Assembly (NCBI GenBank): GCA_910575625.1
Contig: CAJTFD010000004.1
Coordinates: forward strand, 186,001 to 250,000
From: Clostridia bacterium
GTDB lineage: Bacteria; Bacillota; Clostridia; Lachnospirales; Lachnospiraceae
Reading direction: 5' to 3'
Length of the DNA: 64,000 nucleotides
Shown here: in pieces, positions 24,580 through 34,080 of the stretch
How the letters are laid out: every line of letters starts with the position of its first letter
Numbering within the stretch: position 1 is the first letter of the stretch
Notes under the pieces: generated by a model
Told to the model about the DNA's origin: nothing
The model's database searches: none
The model's input: only the letters and a program-made list of their open reading frames with translations
Translations under genes and position numbers: made by a program

Positions 24580-26253
24580 ATGGAGAAGATCCGGATTTTA
24601 AAAGAGAGAAAGGATGGGAGGGCTTATAAGAGTATCGGGGTAAGTGTTGGCCGTGTCGTTGCTGTCATGCAAGTGCTCTCAGTCTTGCTGATGCTGGCGG
24701 TCTGTGTTGTCATATTGGATTCCCTGATCACAAATATGCTGGAAGAACGCTGTGTCAGCGGGACTAATGTGCTGTCACAGGTATATGCGAAAGTATCTGA
24801 TGAAGATGATATGAATGAGGTCTTGGATGACCTGAAGGAACGTATGGGCTGTGAGTTTACGGTCTGTGAAGGTGATACCTGGACTTTCACTACAGTGACC
24901 CAGAACGGTAAACGGGTGGCAGGCACAAAACTGTCTTCCCAGGTAAGCGCCACTGTACTCCAGGAGGGGAAGAGTTTTGTAGGAGAGGCAGACATTGGTG
25001 GGACGAAGTATTTGTGTTCTTACGTTCCGCTCAAGGATGAGGATGGAAAGATTAGCGGCGTGTTCTTTGCAGGGATCTTGAAAGCGGAGGTTGGGCACCA
25101 GCTTTCTGTTGTCGTCGGTACAGTTGTCGTCGTAGGGCTTGTGATCATCATCATCAGTGGGGTATTCATAATCTTCTATCTGAGAAAACGGGTCTCCATG
25201 CCTTTGAAGGGTATCACAGAGGCGGCTAAGCGTTTGGAGGTTGGTGACTTTGGCTTGTCCAGCAATGAGGAGATCGATACCGGCATCCGGAGCAACGATG
25301 AGTTCGGTGAACTCAGCCGGATATTTGGATCTACGGTCAACTGTTTGCGGGATCATATCGGAGAGATCACGGAAATATTGGGCGCAATTGCAAAAGGTGA
25401 TCTGACCCACAACGCTGTGCAGGATTATCAAGGTGATTTCCAGTTCATCAAGGGATCCCTAGACAGCATCCTGGAAGGGCTGAATATGACGCTCAGCCAG
25501 ATCGTGACCAGTGCCGGTCAGGTTGCAGATGGATCGGATCAGGTGTCCACCAGTTCCCAGTCGTTATCCCAGGGGGCGACCGAACAAGCCAGTTCCGTCC
25601 AGGAGATCTCGGCTACGATCACAGACATTTCCGGGAATGCGCGTCAGACTTCAGCTGCTGCTTCTGAGGCAGGCGGGTATGTCAATCAAGCCGGCGCGCA
25701 GCTGGAGACCAGCATGGAGTATGTCAAAGAGCTGAATGTGGCGATGGAGAATATATCTGTTTCTTCGAAGAAGATCAGTGTGATCATCGCGACGATCGAG
25801 AATATTGCGTTCCAGATCAATATCCTTGCGTTGAATGCTGCTGTGGAGGCGGCACGGGCAGGCGCAGCAGGAAAAGGTTTTGCCGTGGTAGCTGACGAAG
25901 TGGGGAATCTGGCTGCGAAATCCGATGAAGCGGCCAAGGCGACCAAGGAACTGATCGAGAGTTCCATTGCGGCTGTCACCGAGGGCGGGAATGTGGTGGA
26001 TAGAGTTACGAAATCCCTGGAAAAGACAAGTCAGATCGCGGGGAATGTGACCACCAAGATGACGGATGTGGTGGAGGCTGTGGATAAACAGACTCTCGCT
26101 ATATCACAGGTCACCGAGGGCATCGACCAGATCGCCGTTGTAGTCCAGAATAATTCAGCGACCAGTGAAGAGTGTGCAGCGGCCAGCGAAGAATTGTCTT
26201 CACAGGCGGATATGCTCAAGGCGTTGATGGATACGTTTAAGCTGAAAGCATAG
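24580..26253 (+). CDS. transmembrane methyl-accepting chemotaxis protein
   Basis: This 557-aa chemoreceptor has TM1 at about 22-50 and a roughly 130-residue periplasmic-side domain of single-Cache type ([43 protein letters not shown]). TM2 is at about 178-203 and is followed by a HAMP domain. The signalling hairpin tip is [35 protein letters not shown]. The ATG at 24580 follows GGAGGAGGTAGGG; an ATG 15 bp upstream overlaps that site. It is monocistronic, with its own promoter and a strong terminator. The ligand is unknown. Confidence 0.94.
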   Translation: MEKIRILKERKDGRAYKSIGVSVGRVVAVMQVLSVLLMLAVCVVILDSLITNMLEERCVSGTNVLSQVYAKVSDEDDMNEVLDDLKERMGCEFTVCEGDTWTFTTVTQNGKRVAGTKLSSQVSATVLQEGKSFVGEADIGGTKYLCSYVPLKDEDGKISGVFFAGILKAEVGHQLSVVVGTVVVVGLVIIIISGVFIIFYLRKRVSMPLKGITEAAKRLEVGDFGLSSNEEIDTGIRSNDEFGELSRIFGSTVNCLRDHIGEITEILGAIAKGDLTHNAVQDYQGDFQFIKGSLDSILEGLNMTLSQIVTSAGQVADGSDQVSTSSQSLSQGATEQASSVQEISATITDISGNARQTSAAASEAGGYVNQAGAQLETSMEYVKELNVAMENISVSSKKISVIIATIENIAFQINILALNAAVEAARAGAAGKGFAVVADEVGNLAAKSDEAAKATKELIESSIAAVTEGGNVVDRVTKSLEKTSQIAGNVTTKMTDVVEAVDKQTLAISQVTEGIDQIAVVVQNNSATSEECAAASEELSSQADMLKALMDTFKLKA

Positions 26254-26325
26254 GAACATACATAAGAAGGCTGGAAGATATTGAGTCCGCAATATCTTTC
26301 ATGCAGGCAAGGTGTAAGAAACAAA

Positions 26326-26366
26326 AGGACCAGCCGCTTTAAGAGTGGCCGGTCCTCTTGTTTTTG
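26326..26366 (+). terminator. terminator after the chemoreceptor
   Basis: AGGACCAGCC pairs with GGCCGGTCCT around a GCTTTAAGAGT loop, followed by CTTGTTTTTG. A classic rho-independent terminator apart from one mismatch. Confidence 0.85.
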
Positions 26367-26388
26367 CGTTTTTTGGCGATCTTCACTC

Positions 26389-26417
26389 TTGACAGAATGG
26401 AAAAATGTATATAGAAT
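26389..26417 (+). promoter_or_regulatory. promoter for the pheST T-box leader
   Basis: TTGACA (26389-26394), a 17-bp spacer and TAGAAT (26412-26417). Transcription would start near 26424, at the beginning of the T-box leader. Confidence 0.75.
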
Positions 26418-26423
26418 AGGTAA

Positions 26424-26698
26424 AAGATAAAGGCGAGGAAGGTGTTACGTAGGATTTATTCTTCCAACAGAGAGGGGAGATCATCGGCTGTGAGTCTCCT
26501 TTGGTCCAGGATGAGTCTGAATTTCCCACCAGAGCCGCATCTTTGAAGTGATCTGTATCCTTTAGCATACAGAAAAGTAGGAGATGACGTGGATGCGCGT
26601 TAAGCATATGAGAGAAGCCCGCAGTCATACCATGCGGGAATTAGGGTGGTACCGCGAACAATAGCTCGTCCCTTTTTGGGGCGGGTATTTTTTGTGTT
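26424..26698 (+). ncRNA. T-box leader for pheST
   Basis: The T-box sequence AGGGTGGTACCGCG is at 26643-26656. It is followed by the terminator GCTCGTCCC/GGGGCGGGT (about 26663-26686) and TTTTTT. The long stem I region upstream includes GGGGAGATCATCGG. A TTC at 26523-26525 is a plausible specifier codon for Phe, which fits the downstream genes; I could not fold stem I fully to prove its position. The leader senses uncharged tRNA-Phe and allows read-through into pheS and pheT. A palindromic element separates the leader from the coding region. Confidence 0.93.
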
Positions 26699-26710
26699 TT
26701 GACCGCAGTT

Positions 26711-26874
26711 TAGAGTGTGTCTGAAAACCGCTTTATGTCAACTGTAAGTCACAATTTGTGGAAGATCTGGCCCAAATGAGGAAGGCGCAGCGGGCTACGC
26801 TGACCGAAAGCGGATCAGATCTGCCGCAAAGTGGGGCTTGCAGGTGGCGTGAATGGGTTTTAAGACACACTCTA
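26711..26874. repeat. ~160-bp imperfect palindromic element, copy 3
   Basis: TAGAGTGTGTCT (26711-26722) pairs with AGACACACTCTA (26863-26874). AAAACC pairs with GGTTTT, AGATCTG with CAGATCT, and the apex is CAGCG/CGCTG near 26795. The apex GGCGCAGCGGGCTACGCTG resembles that of copies 1 and 2, while the termini differ. Its first 44 bp recur at 49457-49500. It lies between the T-box terminator and the pheS ribosome binding site, so it is transcribed with the operon. Confidence 0.85.
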
Positions 26875-26906
26875 GGCGTGTAAATTTTTTAAGGAGAAAT
26901 GAGTCT

Positions 26907-27932
26907 ATGAATATGAAGGAGAAGTTACAGGAGATCCGTGAGGAAGCCGTAAAACGGATCCAGGGATCCGAGGGTCTGGAGCAGTTGAACGAAGTGCGTG
27001 TGGCCTACTTGGGAAAAAAAGGTCAGCTGACCGCTGTATTAAAAGGCATGAAGGATGTGGACGCTGAGGAGCGTCCCGCCGTTGGGCAGTTGGTGAACGA
27101 CACGCGGACGCACATCGAGCAGTTCTTGGAGGAGACGAAGGCGCGGATGGAGCAGATGCTCCAGGAGAAACGTCTGGAGGAGGAAGTCATCGACGTGACA
27201 CTCCCGGCGGCGAAGATGGAGACGGGCCACAGGCATCCCAACACCATCGCGCTTGAGGAAGTGCAGCGGATCTTCATCGGCATGGGCTATGAGGTGGTGG
27301 AAGGTCCGGAAGTGGAGTATGATTCCTATAATTTTACAAAATTAAATATCCCGGCGGATCATCCGGCCCGGGATGAGCAGGATACGTTCTACATCTCGAA
27401 GGATATCGTCCTGCGTACCCAGACCTCCCCGGTGCAGGCACGTGTGATGGAGCAGGGAAAACTTCCGATCCGTATGATCGCGCCGGGGCGTGTGTTCCGT
27501 TCCGATGAGGTGGACGCCACCCATTCCCCGTCTTTCCATCAGATCGAGGGCCTGGTGGTGGATAAGAACATCACATTTGCAGATCTTAAGGGTACGCTGG
27601 AGGAGTTCGCCCGCCAGCTCTTCGGGCCGGAGACCAAGACTAAGTTCCGTCCCCATCATTTCCCGTTTACCGAGCCCAGCGCGGAGGTGGATGTGTCCTG
27701 TTTTAAATGCAAGGGCAGCGGCTGCCGGTTCTGTAAAGGGAGCGGATGGATCGAGATCCTGGGCTGCGGCATGGTGCATCCCCATGTGTTTGAGATGTGC
27801 GGCATAGACCCGGAAGTCTACACGGGATTTGCCTTCGGCGTGGGTCTGGAGCGGATCGCGCTGCTGAAATATGAGATCGACGATATGCGTTTATTATATG
27901 AAAATGACACCAGATTCTTGAAGCAGTTTTAG
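26907..27932 (+). CDS. pheS: phenylalanyl-tRNA synthetase alpha subunit
   Basis: This is the catalytic class II subunit of the alpha2-beta2 enzyme that charges tRNA-Phe. At 341 aa it has normal length. The N-terminal coiled coil (about 1-85) binds tRNA. The catalytic core shows HPARDEQDTFY, the motif 2 region RVFRSDEVDATHSPSFHQIEG and motif 3 FGVGLERIALLKYEI. A Cys-rich loop CFKCKGSGCRFCKGSGWIE is common in this family. The start was taken at 26907 after AAGGAGA; the open frame to 26853 runs into the palindromic element. Confidence 0.97.
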   Translation: MNMKEKLQEIREEAVKRIQGSEGLEQLNEVRVAYLGKKGQLTAVLKGMKDVDAEERPAVGQLVNDTRTHIEQFLEETKARMEQMLQEKRLEEEVIDVTLPAAKMETGHRHPNTIALEEVQRIFIGMGYEVVEGPEVEYDSYNFTKLNIPADHPARDEQDTFYISKDIVLRTQTSPVQARVMEQGKLPIRMIAPGRVFRSDEVDATHSPSFHQIEGLVVDKNITFADLKGTLEEFARQLFGPETKTKFRPHHFPFTEPSAEVDVSCFKCKGSGCRFCKGSGWIEILGCGMVHPHVFEMCGIDPEVYTGFAFGVGLERIALLKYEIDDMRLLYENDTRFLKQF

Positions 27933-27944
27933 GAGGGAAAGAGC

Positions 27945-30362
27945 ATGAATACTTCATTATCCTGGATAAAAATGTATGTACCGGATCTGGATGTGGATGC
28001 GCAGGAATATTCCGATGCGATGACCATGTCCGGGACCAAGGTGGAGGGATACCAGCGTCTGGACGCAGATCTGGAAAAGATCGTGGTCGGCCAGATCATA
28101 AAGATAGAGAAACATCCGGATGCGGATAAACTGATCATCTGCCAGGTGGATGTGGGGACAGAGACTGTCCAGATCGTTACCGGTGCGCCCAATGTGAAGG
28201 AGGGAGATAAGATCCCGGTCGTCCTGGACGGGGGACGTGTGGCGGGAGGTCATGACGGGAAGATGACCCCCGGCGGGATCAAGATCAAGAAAGGAAAACT
28301 CAGAGGCATCGACTCCAGCGGTATGATGTGCTCGATCGAAGAGATGGGGAGCAGCCGGGAGATGTATCCGGAAGCACCGGAGTACGGCATCTATATCTTC
28401 AACGACGATGTGTCGGTGGGGGACGATGCGATCTGGGCCCTGGGGCTTTCCGACGTGATCTTCGAGTATGAGATCACATCCAACCGGGTGGATTGTTACA
28501 GTGTGATCGGGATCGCGCGGGAAGCGGCGGCCACATTTGGCAAGGAATTTAAGCCGCCGGTGGTCAAGGTTTCCGGGAATCAGGAGAAGGCTGAGGATTA
28601 CATCCAGGTGACTGTGGAAGACGAGGATCTATGCCCCCGCTACTGCGCCCGCGTGGTGAAAAATGTAAAACTGGGTCCCTCTCCCAAATGGATGCAGCGG
28701 TGTCTGGCCGCCAATGGGATCCGTCCGATCAACAACCTGGTGGACATCACCAACTACGTGATGGAAGAGTACGGACAGCCCATGCACGCCTACGACCTGG
28801 ATACGATCGAGGACAGACGCATCGTGGTCAGGAGGGCTAAAGATGGAGAGGAGTTTGTCACCTTGGACGGACAGACCCGCAGGATGGATGCGGACGTGCT
28901 GATGATCTGCGACGGCAAGAAGCCGGTGGGCGTGGCCGGGATCATGGGCGGTGAGAATTCCATGATCACAGACCAGGTAAAAACGGTGCTCTTCGAGGCC
29001 GCGTGCTTTGACGGAGCCAACATCCGCAAGTCGGCCAAGAGGATCGGGCTGCGCACCGACGCTTCCGGAAAATTTGAAAAAGGGCTGGACCCCAACAACG
29101 CCCGGGCCGCCATCGACCGTGCCTGCCAGCTGATGGAGGAACTGGGAGCCGGGGAAGTCGTGGGCGGCATGGTGGATGTGTACAGCCAGAGGCGGGAACC
29201 CGCCCGGGTGAAATTTGAGCCGGAGAAGATCAACGCTTTACTGGGCACAGACTTTTCAAAAGAAGAGATGCTGAGATACCTGAGTAAAGTCGGATTGAAA
29301 TATGAGGAAGCCACTGGGGAGATCATCGCGCCCACTTTCCGCCAGGATATCCACTGTATGGCGGATCTGGCCGAGGAGGTGGCAAGATTTTACGGATATG
29401 ACAAAATATCCACAACACTGCCCACCGGGGAGGCGACCACGGGACACGTCTCTTTCAAACAGCGCATCGAAGAAGTGGCAAGGGATGTGGCAGAATACTG
29501 CGGCTTTTCCCAGGGCATGTGCTATTCTTTTGAGAGTCCGAAAGTGTTCGATCGATTGCTGCTCCCCCAAGATTGTCCCAAGAGGGAGGCCATACGGATC
29601 TCGAACCCGCTGGGAGAGGATTTCAGCATCATGCGAACGGTTTCAGTCAACGGGATGCTCACCTCCCTGGCCACCAATTACAACCGCCGAAATAAGAGTG
29701 TGGGGCTGTATGAGCTGGGCAATGTCTATCTGCCAAAAGAACTGCCGCTCACAGAGCTCCCCGATGAGCGGATGATGTTCACGCTGGGAATGTACGGCAA
29801 AGGGGATTTCTATACCATGAAGGGTGTGATCGAGGAGTTCTTTGAAAAGGTGGGGATGCGCAGGAAACCGGCCTATGAACCCTCCGCGCTGCGTCCATAC
29901 CTGCATCCGGGCCGCCAGGCGGTGGTCTCCTATGAGGGGAGAGAAGTGGCTTTCTTAGGAGAGGTGCATCCCACAGTGGCTGGAACTTACGGGATCGGAG
30001 AGAGGGCTTATCTGGCCGTGGTGGATATCTTATCGGTCCTGGAATATGCCAATTTTGACTATAAATACGAAGGGCTTGCCAAGTATCCGGCTGTGACCCG
30101 GGACATCAGCATGGTGGTCCCCAAGGATGTGCGCGCGGGTCAGATCGAGAACGTACTGGAGCAGCGGGGCGGCAAAGTCCTGGAGGATTACAGCCTGTTT
30201 GACCTCTATGAAGGGAAGCAGATCAAACCGGGCTACAAATCCATGGCCTATTCTGTGACACTGCGGGCAAAAGACCGGACATTAGAGGAGAAAGACGTAA
30301 CTGCTGTCATGAAGAAGATTCTCCACGGGCTGGAAGGTCTGGGGATCGAGCTTAGGAGTTAA
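27945..30362 (+). CDS. pheT: phenylalanyl-tRNA synthetase beta subunit
   Basis: This is the 805-aa beta subunit. The domain order is normal: N-terminal EMAP/OB tRNA-binding domain (about 40-150, HPDADKLIICQVDVG), B3/B4 editing domain (about 210-380, with VAGIMGGENSMI), B5 (about 400-470), a catalytic-like core, and a C-terminal FDX-ACB domain (about 710-805, KYPAVTRDISMVVP). It follows pheS by 12 bp with AGGAGGGAAAG before the ATG. Expression is governed by the T-box upstream of pheS. Confidence 0.97.
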   Translation: MNTSLSWIKMYVPDLDVDAQEYSDAMTMSGTKVEGYQRLDADLEKIVVGQIIKIEKHPDADKLIICQVDVGTETVQIVTGAPNVKEGDKIPVVLDGGRVAGGHDGKMTPGGIKIKKGKLRGIDSSGMMCSIEEMGSSREMYPEAPEYGIYIFNDDVSVGDDAIWALGLSDVIFEYEITSNRVDCYSVIGIAREAAATFGKEFKPPVVKVSGNQEKAEDYIQVTVEDEDLCPRYCARVVKNVKLGPSPKWMQRCLAANGIRPINNLVDITNYVMEEYGQPMHAYDLDTIEDRRIVVRRAKDGEEFVTLDGQTRRMDADVLMICDGKKPVGVAGIMGGENSMITDQVKTVLFEAACFDGANIRKSAKRIGLRTDASGKFEKGLDPNNARAAIDRACQLMEELGAGEVVGGMVDVYSQRREPARVKFEPEKINALLGTDFSKEEMLRYLSKVGLKYEEATGEIIAPTFRQDIHCMADLAEEVARFYGYDKISTTLPTGEATTGHVSFKQRIEEVARDVAEYCGFSQGMCYSFESPKVFDRLLLPQDCPKREAIRISNPLGEDFSIMRTVSVNGMLTSLATNYNRRNKSVGLYELGNVYLPKELPLTELPDERMMFTLGMYGKGDFYTMKGVIEEFFEKVGMRRKPAYEPSALRPYLHPGRQAVVSYEGREVAFLGEVHPTVAGTYGIGERAYLAVVDILSVLEYANFDYKYEGLAKYPAVTRDISMVVPKDVRAGQIENVLEQRGGKVLEDYSLFDLYEGKQIKPGYKSMAYSVTLRAKDRTLEEKDVTAVMKKILHGLEGLGIELRS

Positions 30363-30377
30363 GGGGAGTTTTGGTGT

Positions 30378-30977
30378 ATGCTGTTATATGTGATCAGACA
30401 TGGGGAGACGGCCTGGAATGCGGTTCGGAAGATCCAGGGGGCGACAGACATCCCCTTAAATGAAAATGGGATACGGCTGGCGAAGATCACCGGGGAAAAA
30501 TTAAAGGATGTGCCTTTTGACCTGGCGATCAGCAGCCCCCTCCAGCGGGCGTTCCATACGGCAGTGCTGGTGCTGAGGGACCGGTGTGTCCCCATTGAGA
30601 CGGATGAGCGTATCCGGGAGATCTCCTTTGGGGATCTGGAGGGGACGCAAGTCTTGCAGGTGGATCCGTCCCATCCATTCCATAATTTTTTTGCCGATGC
30701 CTATCACTATGTGCCTGCCAGGAACGGGGAGTCGATCTACGATGTCTGTGCGCGGACCCAGGAGTTTTATGCGGAATTGATCCGCCGTCCGGATCTGGAG
30801 GATAAGACGGTGCTGATCGCGACCCATGGCTGTACGGTGCGGGCCCTTTTGCAGAATGTGTATAAGGATACCTCAGATTTCTGGCAAGGGGGCGTGTGCC
30901 CAAACTGCGGCGTGAATATCATAGAAGTAAAGGGTGGGAAGTCCACCCTTTTGGAGAGAGATAAGATCTATTATTGA
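30378..30977 (+). CDS. histidine phosphatase superfamily protein
   Basis: This 199-aa phosphoglycerate mutase-like phosphatase has the catalytic RHGETAWN motif near the N-terminus (His9), LAISSPLQRAFHTA for the second Arg, the acid residue region in IREISFGDLEG and the second catalytic His in LIATHGCTVRALLQNV. The substrate is unknown; family members include alpha-ribazole phosphatase and broad sugar phosphatases. It starts 15 bp after pheT, so it may be read with the pheST operon, and it converges on the corrinoid gene. Confidence 0.9.
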   Translation: MLLYVIRHGETAWNAVRKIQGATDIPLNENGIRLAKITGEKLKDVPFDLAISSPLQRAFHTAVLVLRDRCVPIETDERIREISFGDLEGTQVLQVDPSHPFHNFFADAYHYVPARNGESIYDVCARTQEFYAELIRRPDLEDKTVLIATHGCTVRALLQNVYKDTSDFWQGGVCPNCGVNIIEVKGGKSTLLERDKIYY

Positions 30978-30983
30978 AATATT

Positions 30984-31652
30984 TTAAGTCAGAGAGTATT
31001 TGCTGATCTTCCGGTTGATGAGTTCCATGGCGGCTTCGCTGGCCTCGAACATATCGTTGGTGTATACATCGGCCTTGATCTCCTTGGCGTATTTTGCGGT
31101 CACCGGCGCGCCGCCCACCATGATCGAGACCTGGGGGCGCACGCCGGCCTCCGTGATGTAGTCGATCACGTTCTTAAGCTCCGGGATGGTTGTGGTCAGC
31201 AGGGCTGAGAGGGCCAGGATGTCCGGGCGGTGACGGCACACAGCATCCAGGAATTCTTCTTTTGTCACATCGATGCCCAGATCGATAACAGTAAAACCGC
31301 GGCTCCTGAGCACCATGGCGACTAAGTTCTTGCCGATGTCGTGGAGGTCACCGGCCACGGTGCCGATCACGACCACACCCCTGCGCCGCCCGCCGGAATA
31401 GTGGGAGAGGATCGGTTTTAAAACGTACATGGATGCATGTATGGCACGGGAAGCCATGAGCACTTCGGGGATGAAGATATCGCCGTTGTGCAGTTGGTTT
31501 CCCATTTCTTTCATAGAGGGCATGATAGCTTTGTCGATGATCGAGTGGGTGCTGTAACCAAGGCTTAAGGCTTTTTCTGTGGCGATCTTTGCGGCCTGGG
31601 CGTCGCCGGAATAGATCACCTGTTGTAATTCTTGAAGGATGTCTTCTTCCAT
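30984..31652 (-). CDS. corrinoid protein of a methyltransferase system
   Basis: This 222-aa protein is of MtaC/MtbC type: an N-terminal helical cap (about 1-85) and a Rossmann B12 domain. The lower-ligand motif is GDLHDIGKNLVAMVLRSRGF; SALLTTT and VMVGGAPVT-like blocks (IMVGGAPVTAKYA) complete the cobalamin site. It carries a methyl group between a substrate methyltransferase and a tetrahydrofolate methyltransferase. ATG at 31652 follows GAAAGGAAG on this strand; the ORF to 31706 overlaps the regulator. It lies directly downstream of the PocR/AraC regulator, so the two are probably co-transcribed. Confidence 0.92.
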   Translation of the reverse strand: MEEDILQELQQVIYSGDAQAAKIATEKALSLGYSTHSIIDKAIMPSMKEMGNQLHNGDIFIPEVLMASRAIHASMYVLKPILSHYSGGRRRGVVVIGTVAGDLHDIGKNLVAMVLRSRGFTVIDLGIDVTKEEFLDAVCRHRPDILALSALLTTTIPELKNVIDYITEAGVRPQVSIMVGGAPVTAKYAKEIKADVYTNDMFEASEAAMELINRKISKYSLT

Positions 31653-31702
31653 GATCCGGATCTTCCTTTCGTGGACAATAGATCCCTTTTGGGAATATAT
31701 TG

Positions 31703-33022
31703 TCATGCTTTTTGTAATGTCTTGCGGTATTGGGTGGGTGTGACGCCCTCGTACCGTTTAAATACTTTTGTAAAATAGCTGGCATCGTCATAGCCGATGT
31801 TTTCTGCGATCTCGTCGATGAGATACTGGGGGTTGTGCAGCAGCCGTTTGGCTTCCTCGATCCGGACCCTGGTCAGGTATTCCATCAGGGACATATTCTG
31901 GACTTTCTTGAATAGGCGGCTGGCATAGCTGGGGCTTAAGTAGACGGACTGCGCGATCTCCTCCAAAGTGAGGTTCCGGTTGAAATTGTTCTGTATGTAC
32001 CGTTGGATCTCCTGGATCCTGGAGTGGTAGGGTTTCTGGTTGGTCTTCTGGACCTGTTCCAGGAAAAAATCCAAAAGCTTCTGTCCGACGACACAGATGC
32101 CCTCGGGGGTGGTCTCATGATAGATCTCCTGGAAGATCTTGGTATTCTCTTCGCAGGCGACCTCCATGGGAATGCCCACGCTGACGGCGCTGCGGGATAT
32201 GATGACGCACAGTTCGATGACTTTTGTCTGGACGATGGCAGTCTGGTTGTTGCTGTAGAGGACGATATCGGTGAGGAGCCGCTGGAAGAGTTCGCGGGCG
32301 GCTTTTTCCTCGCCCAGTTTGATCTTGGTCGTCAGATCCGATTCGATGGAGATATTGTACTCAAGGGCGGGTTTGGGCAGCTTGTTTTCCAGATTTTTCC
32401 GGTTCTCGATCTCCTCGTGCAGGAGGGACTGCTGGTAGATGATCTCTTTGGTGTGGATATAGTTTTCCCAGCCGGACTTCATGATGTAGTTGGCCACGAT
32501 ATACATGAGATAGGAGGCGCTGCGGACCATGCTCGCGGATACGACGGGGAGTTCTTCCACCGCCTGGAATAATTCGGTGAAATCCGAGGTCAGTTCCTGG
32601 TTCATCTCCCGAAGCTCGATCCAGAAAAATTCTTCCGGCTGCCACATCAGCACCTGGCCGCAGATGATCGTGCCCAGGTGTTCGCCCTCCACGATGATCG
32701 GGGAGGCCCACTCGATCAGGCCGGAGGGACAGCGGAAGATGTAGGGCTCGCCGAACATGGCCGCCTGTTTTCCGGCTCTCTTATATGCGCCCCGGCATCG
32801 TTCCAGGCCGTGCTGCGTGTTGTAGATGAGCTTGCAGAAACGGCAGCATTTGGAGAGGTCTTTGCGGGAGAAGATGGATTTCCCATCGATATCCACGATG
32901 TTTGCCATCAGGCCGGTGGTCTCGGTGAAAGCATCCAAGATGTCTTTTAATATCTTGGTATCGATAAAGTTCAGCAGTTTGGTCCTGCTGTTGGTATTGT
33001 TGTCTTTTTTTCCGTCATCCAT
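31703..33022 (-). CDS. PocR-domain AraC family regulator
   Basis: This is a 439-aa transcription regulator. The N-terminal PocR sensory domain (about 20-190) has a Cys-rich patch, CCRFCKLIYNTQHGLERCRG, and IFRCPSGLIEWASPIIVEGEHLGTIICGQVL. A linker and a C-terminal AraC double helix-turn-helix follow (about 340-439: IQNNFNRNLTLEEIAQSVYLSPSYASRLFKK and IDEIAENIGYDDASYFTKVFKRYEGVTPTQYR). PocR domains sense small molecules such as propanediol or methyl-type substrates. ATG at 33022 follows AAGGAGGTGTCCGCA. It probably controls the adjacent corrinoid and methyltransferase genes. Confidence 0.92.
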   Translation of the reverse strand: MDDGKKDNNTNSRTKLLNFIDTKILKDILDAFTETTGLMANIVDIDGKSIFSRKDLSKCCRFCKLIYNTQHGLERCRGAYKRAGKQAAMFGEPYIFRCPSGLIEWASPIIVEGEHLGTIICGQVLMWQPEEFFWIELREMNQELTSDFTELFQAVEELPVVSASMVRSASYLMYIVANYIMKSGWENYIHTKEIIYQQSLLHEEIENRKNLENKLPKPALEYNISIESDLTTKIKLGEEKAARELFQRLLTDIVLYSNNQTAIVQTKVIELCVIISRSAVSVGIPMEVACEENTKIFQEIYHETTPEGICVVGQKLLDFFLEQVQKTNQKPYHSRIQEIQRYIQNNFNRNLTLEEIAQSVYLSPSYASRLFKKVQNMSLMEYLTRVRIEEAKRLLHNPQYLIDEIAENIGYDDASYFTKVFKRYEGVTPTQYRKTLQKA

Positions 33023-33223
33023 TGCGGACACCTCCTTAAAAGGGAAAATAATGCATGGATCCCTTTTATTTTACTCCTTTTTTCATAGAAAAGATAGGGA
33101 AAAATTTGTTAATGGAGAAAAAAATGCTGTTTATCTGTTGTAAAGGGAAAAAAATGTCATCCAAGGATTTAAGACGGAGGAAGAAAAAGGAAAATCCGAT
33201 ATTTTCAGGAAAAAGATAGAACG

Positions 33224-33257
33224 AAAAACTGCCCGAAGAGTATCCAGGCAGTTTTTT
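33224..33257 (-). terminator. terminator after the corrinoid gene at 33338
   Basis: AAAAACTGCC (33224-33233) pairs with GGCAGTTTTT (33247-33256). Reading leftward, the stem is followed by TTTTTCG, so it ends the minus-strand transcript 80 bp after the corrinoid gene stop, separating it from the regulator. The rest of the 33023-33337 gap is AT-rich with no gene that I can see. Confidence 0.8.
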
Positions 33258-33337
33258 ATATCTATTTATAAAATCAAGGGTAAATTTATAAGGAAACAAA
33301 TCAATGATAAACCAAATGGACCGTTTGATCGACCGAT

Positions 33338-33976
33338 CTATGCAGCAGCCAGTTCTTTTGCTTTCTGGGCAGCAGCAGCAGCGTCAGCTGTGTAAGCGTC
33401 AGCCTCTACTTCGTCACAATATTTCTGTGTTACAGGTGCACCACCGATCATGATCTTGACCTGGTCACGCAGTCCTGCTTCTTTGAATGCGTCGATCGTG
33501 GATTTGATCGCTGGCATTGTTGTGGTCAGAAGAGCAGAGCAGCATACGATCTTTGTATCGGGGTTGCTCTTGAGAGCTTCGATGAATTTCTCTGGGGAAA
33601 CGTCAACGCCCAGGTCGATCACTTCGAAGCCAGCGCTCTCTAACATCATAGCGACTAAGTTCTTGCCGATATCATGAAGGTCACCAGCGACTGTGCCGAT
33701 GATGAGCTTGCCTAATCCGGAGCTTCCATCTGCGGACAGGTGTGGTTTGAGCACTTCTACGCCTTTTTTCATGGCCTTAGCGGCAACCAGCATCTCAGGA
33801 ACGAAGATCTTGCCCTCTGTAAACTGAGCGCCTACTTCATCCATAGCTCCGATCATGCCTACGTTCAGCAGTTCGTTTGCGTCCTCGCCAGCGTCCAGCG
33901 CTTCTTGTACAGCAGCTGCGATCAATTTGCCTTTACCTTTTTTCACTAATTCACGGATCTCATCAACTTTAGACAT
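33338..33976 (-). CDS. corrinoid protein of a methyltransferase system
   Basis: This 212-aa paralogue of the corrinoid protein at 30984-31652 has a helical cap (about 1-88) with FVPEMLVAAKAMKKGVEVLKPHL. The B12 domain follows, with GDLHDIGKNLVAMMLESAGF (His as lower axial ligand) and VKIMIGGAPVTQKY. A C-terminal Ala-rich tail ends it. Codons are more biased than in nearby genes, which suggests high expression. It lies 105 bp downstream of the methyltransferase gene on the same strand, after GGAGGA, and is followed by a terminator, so these two genes form a unit. Confidence 0.94.
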   Translation of the reverse strand: MSKVDEIRELVKKGKGKLIAAAVQEALDAGEDANELLNVGMIGAMDEVGAQFTEGKIFVPEMLVAAKAMKKGVEVLKPHLSADGSSGLGKLIIGTVAGDLHDIGKNLVAMMLESAGFEVIDLGVDVSPEKFIEALKSNPDTKIVCCSALLTTTMPAIKSTIDAFKEAGLRDQVKIMIGGAPVTQKYCDEVEADAYTADAAAAAQKAKELAAA

Positions 33977-34080
33977 AATATAAATCCTCCTATTTTAAAA
34001 AATAATTTATTTTTATGAACACGGATCGTGGATATAGATGTGATCGTGGAGTGCCAGGGGCACAAAACGATCAACCTTCA

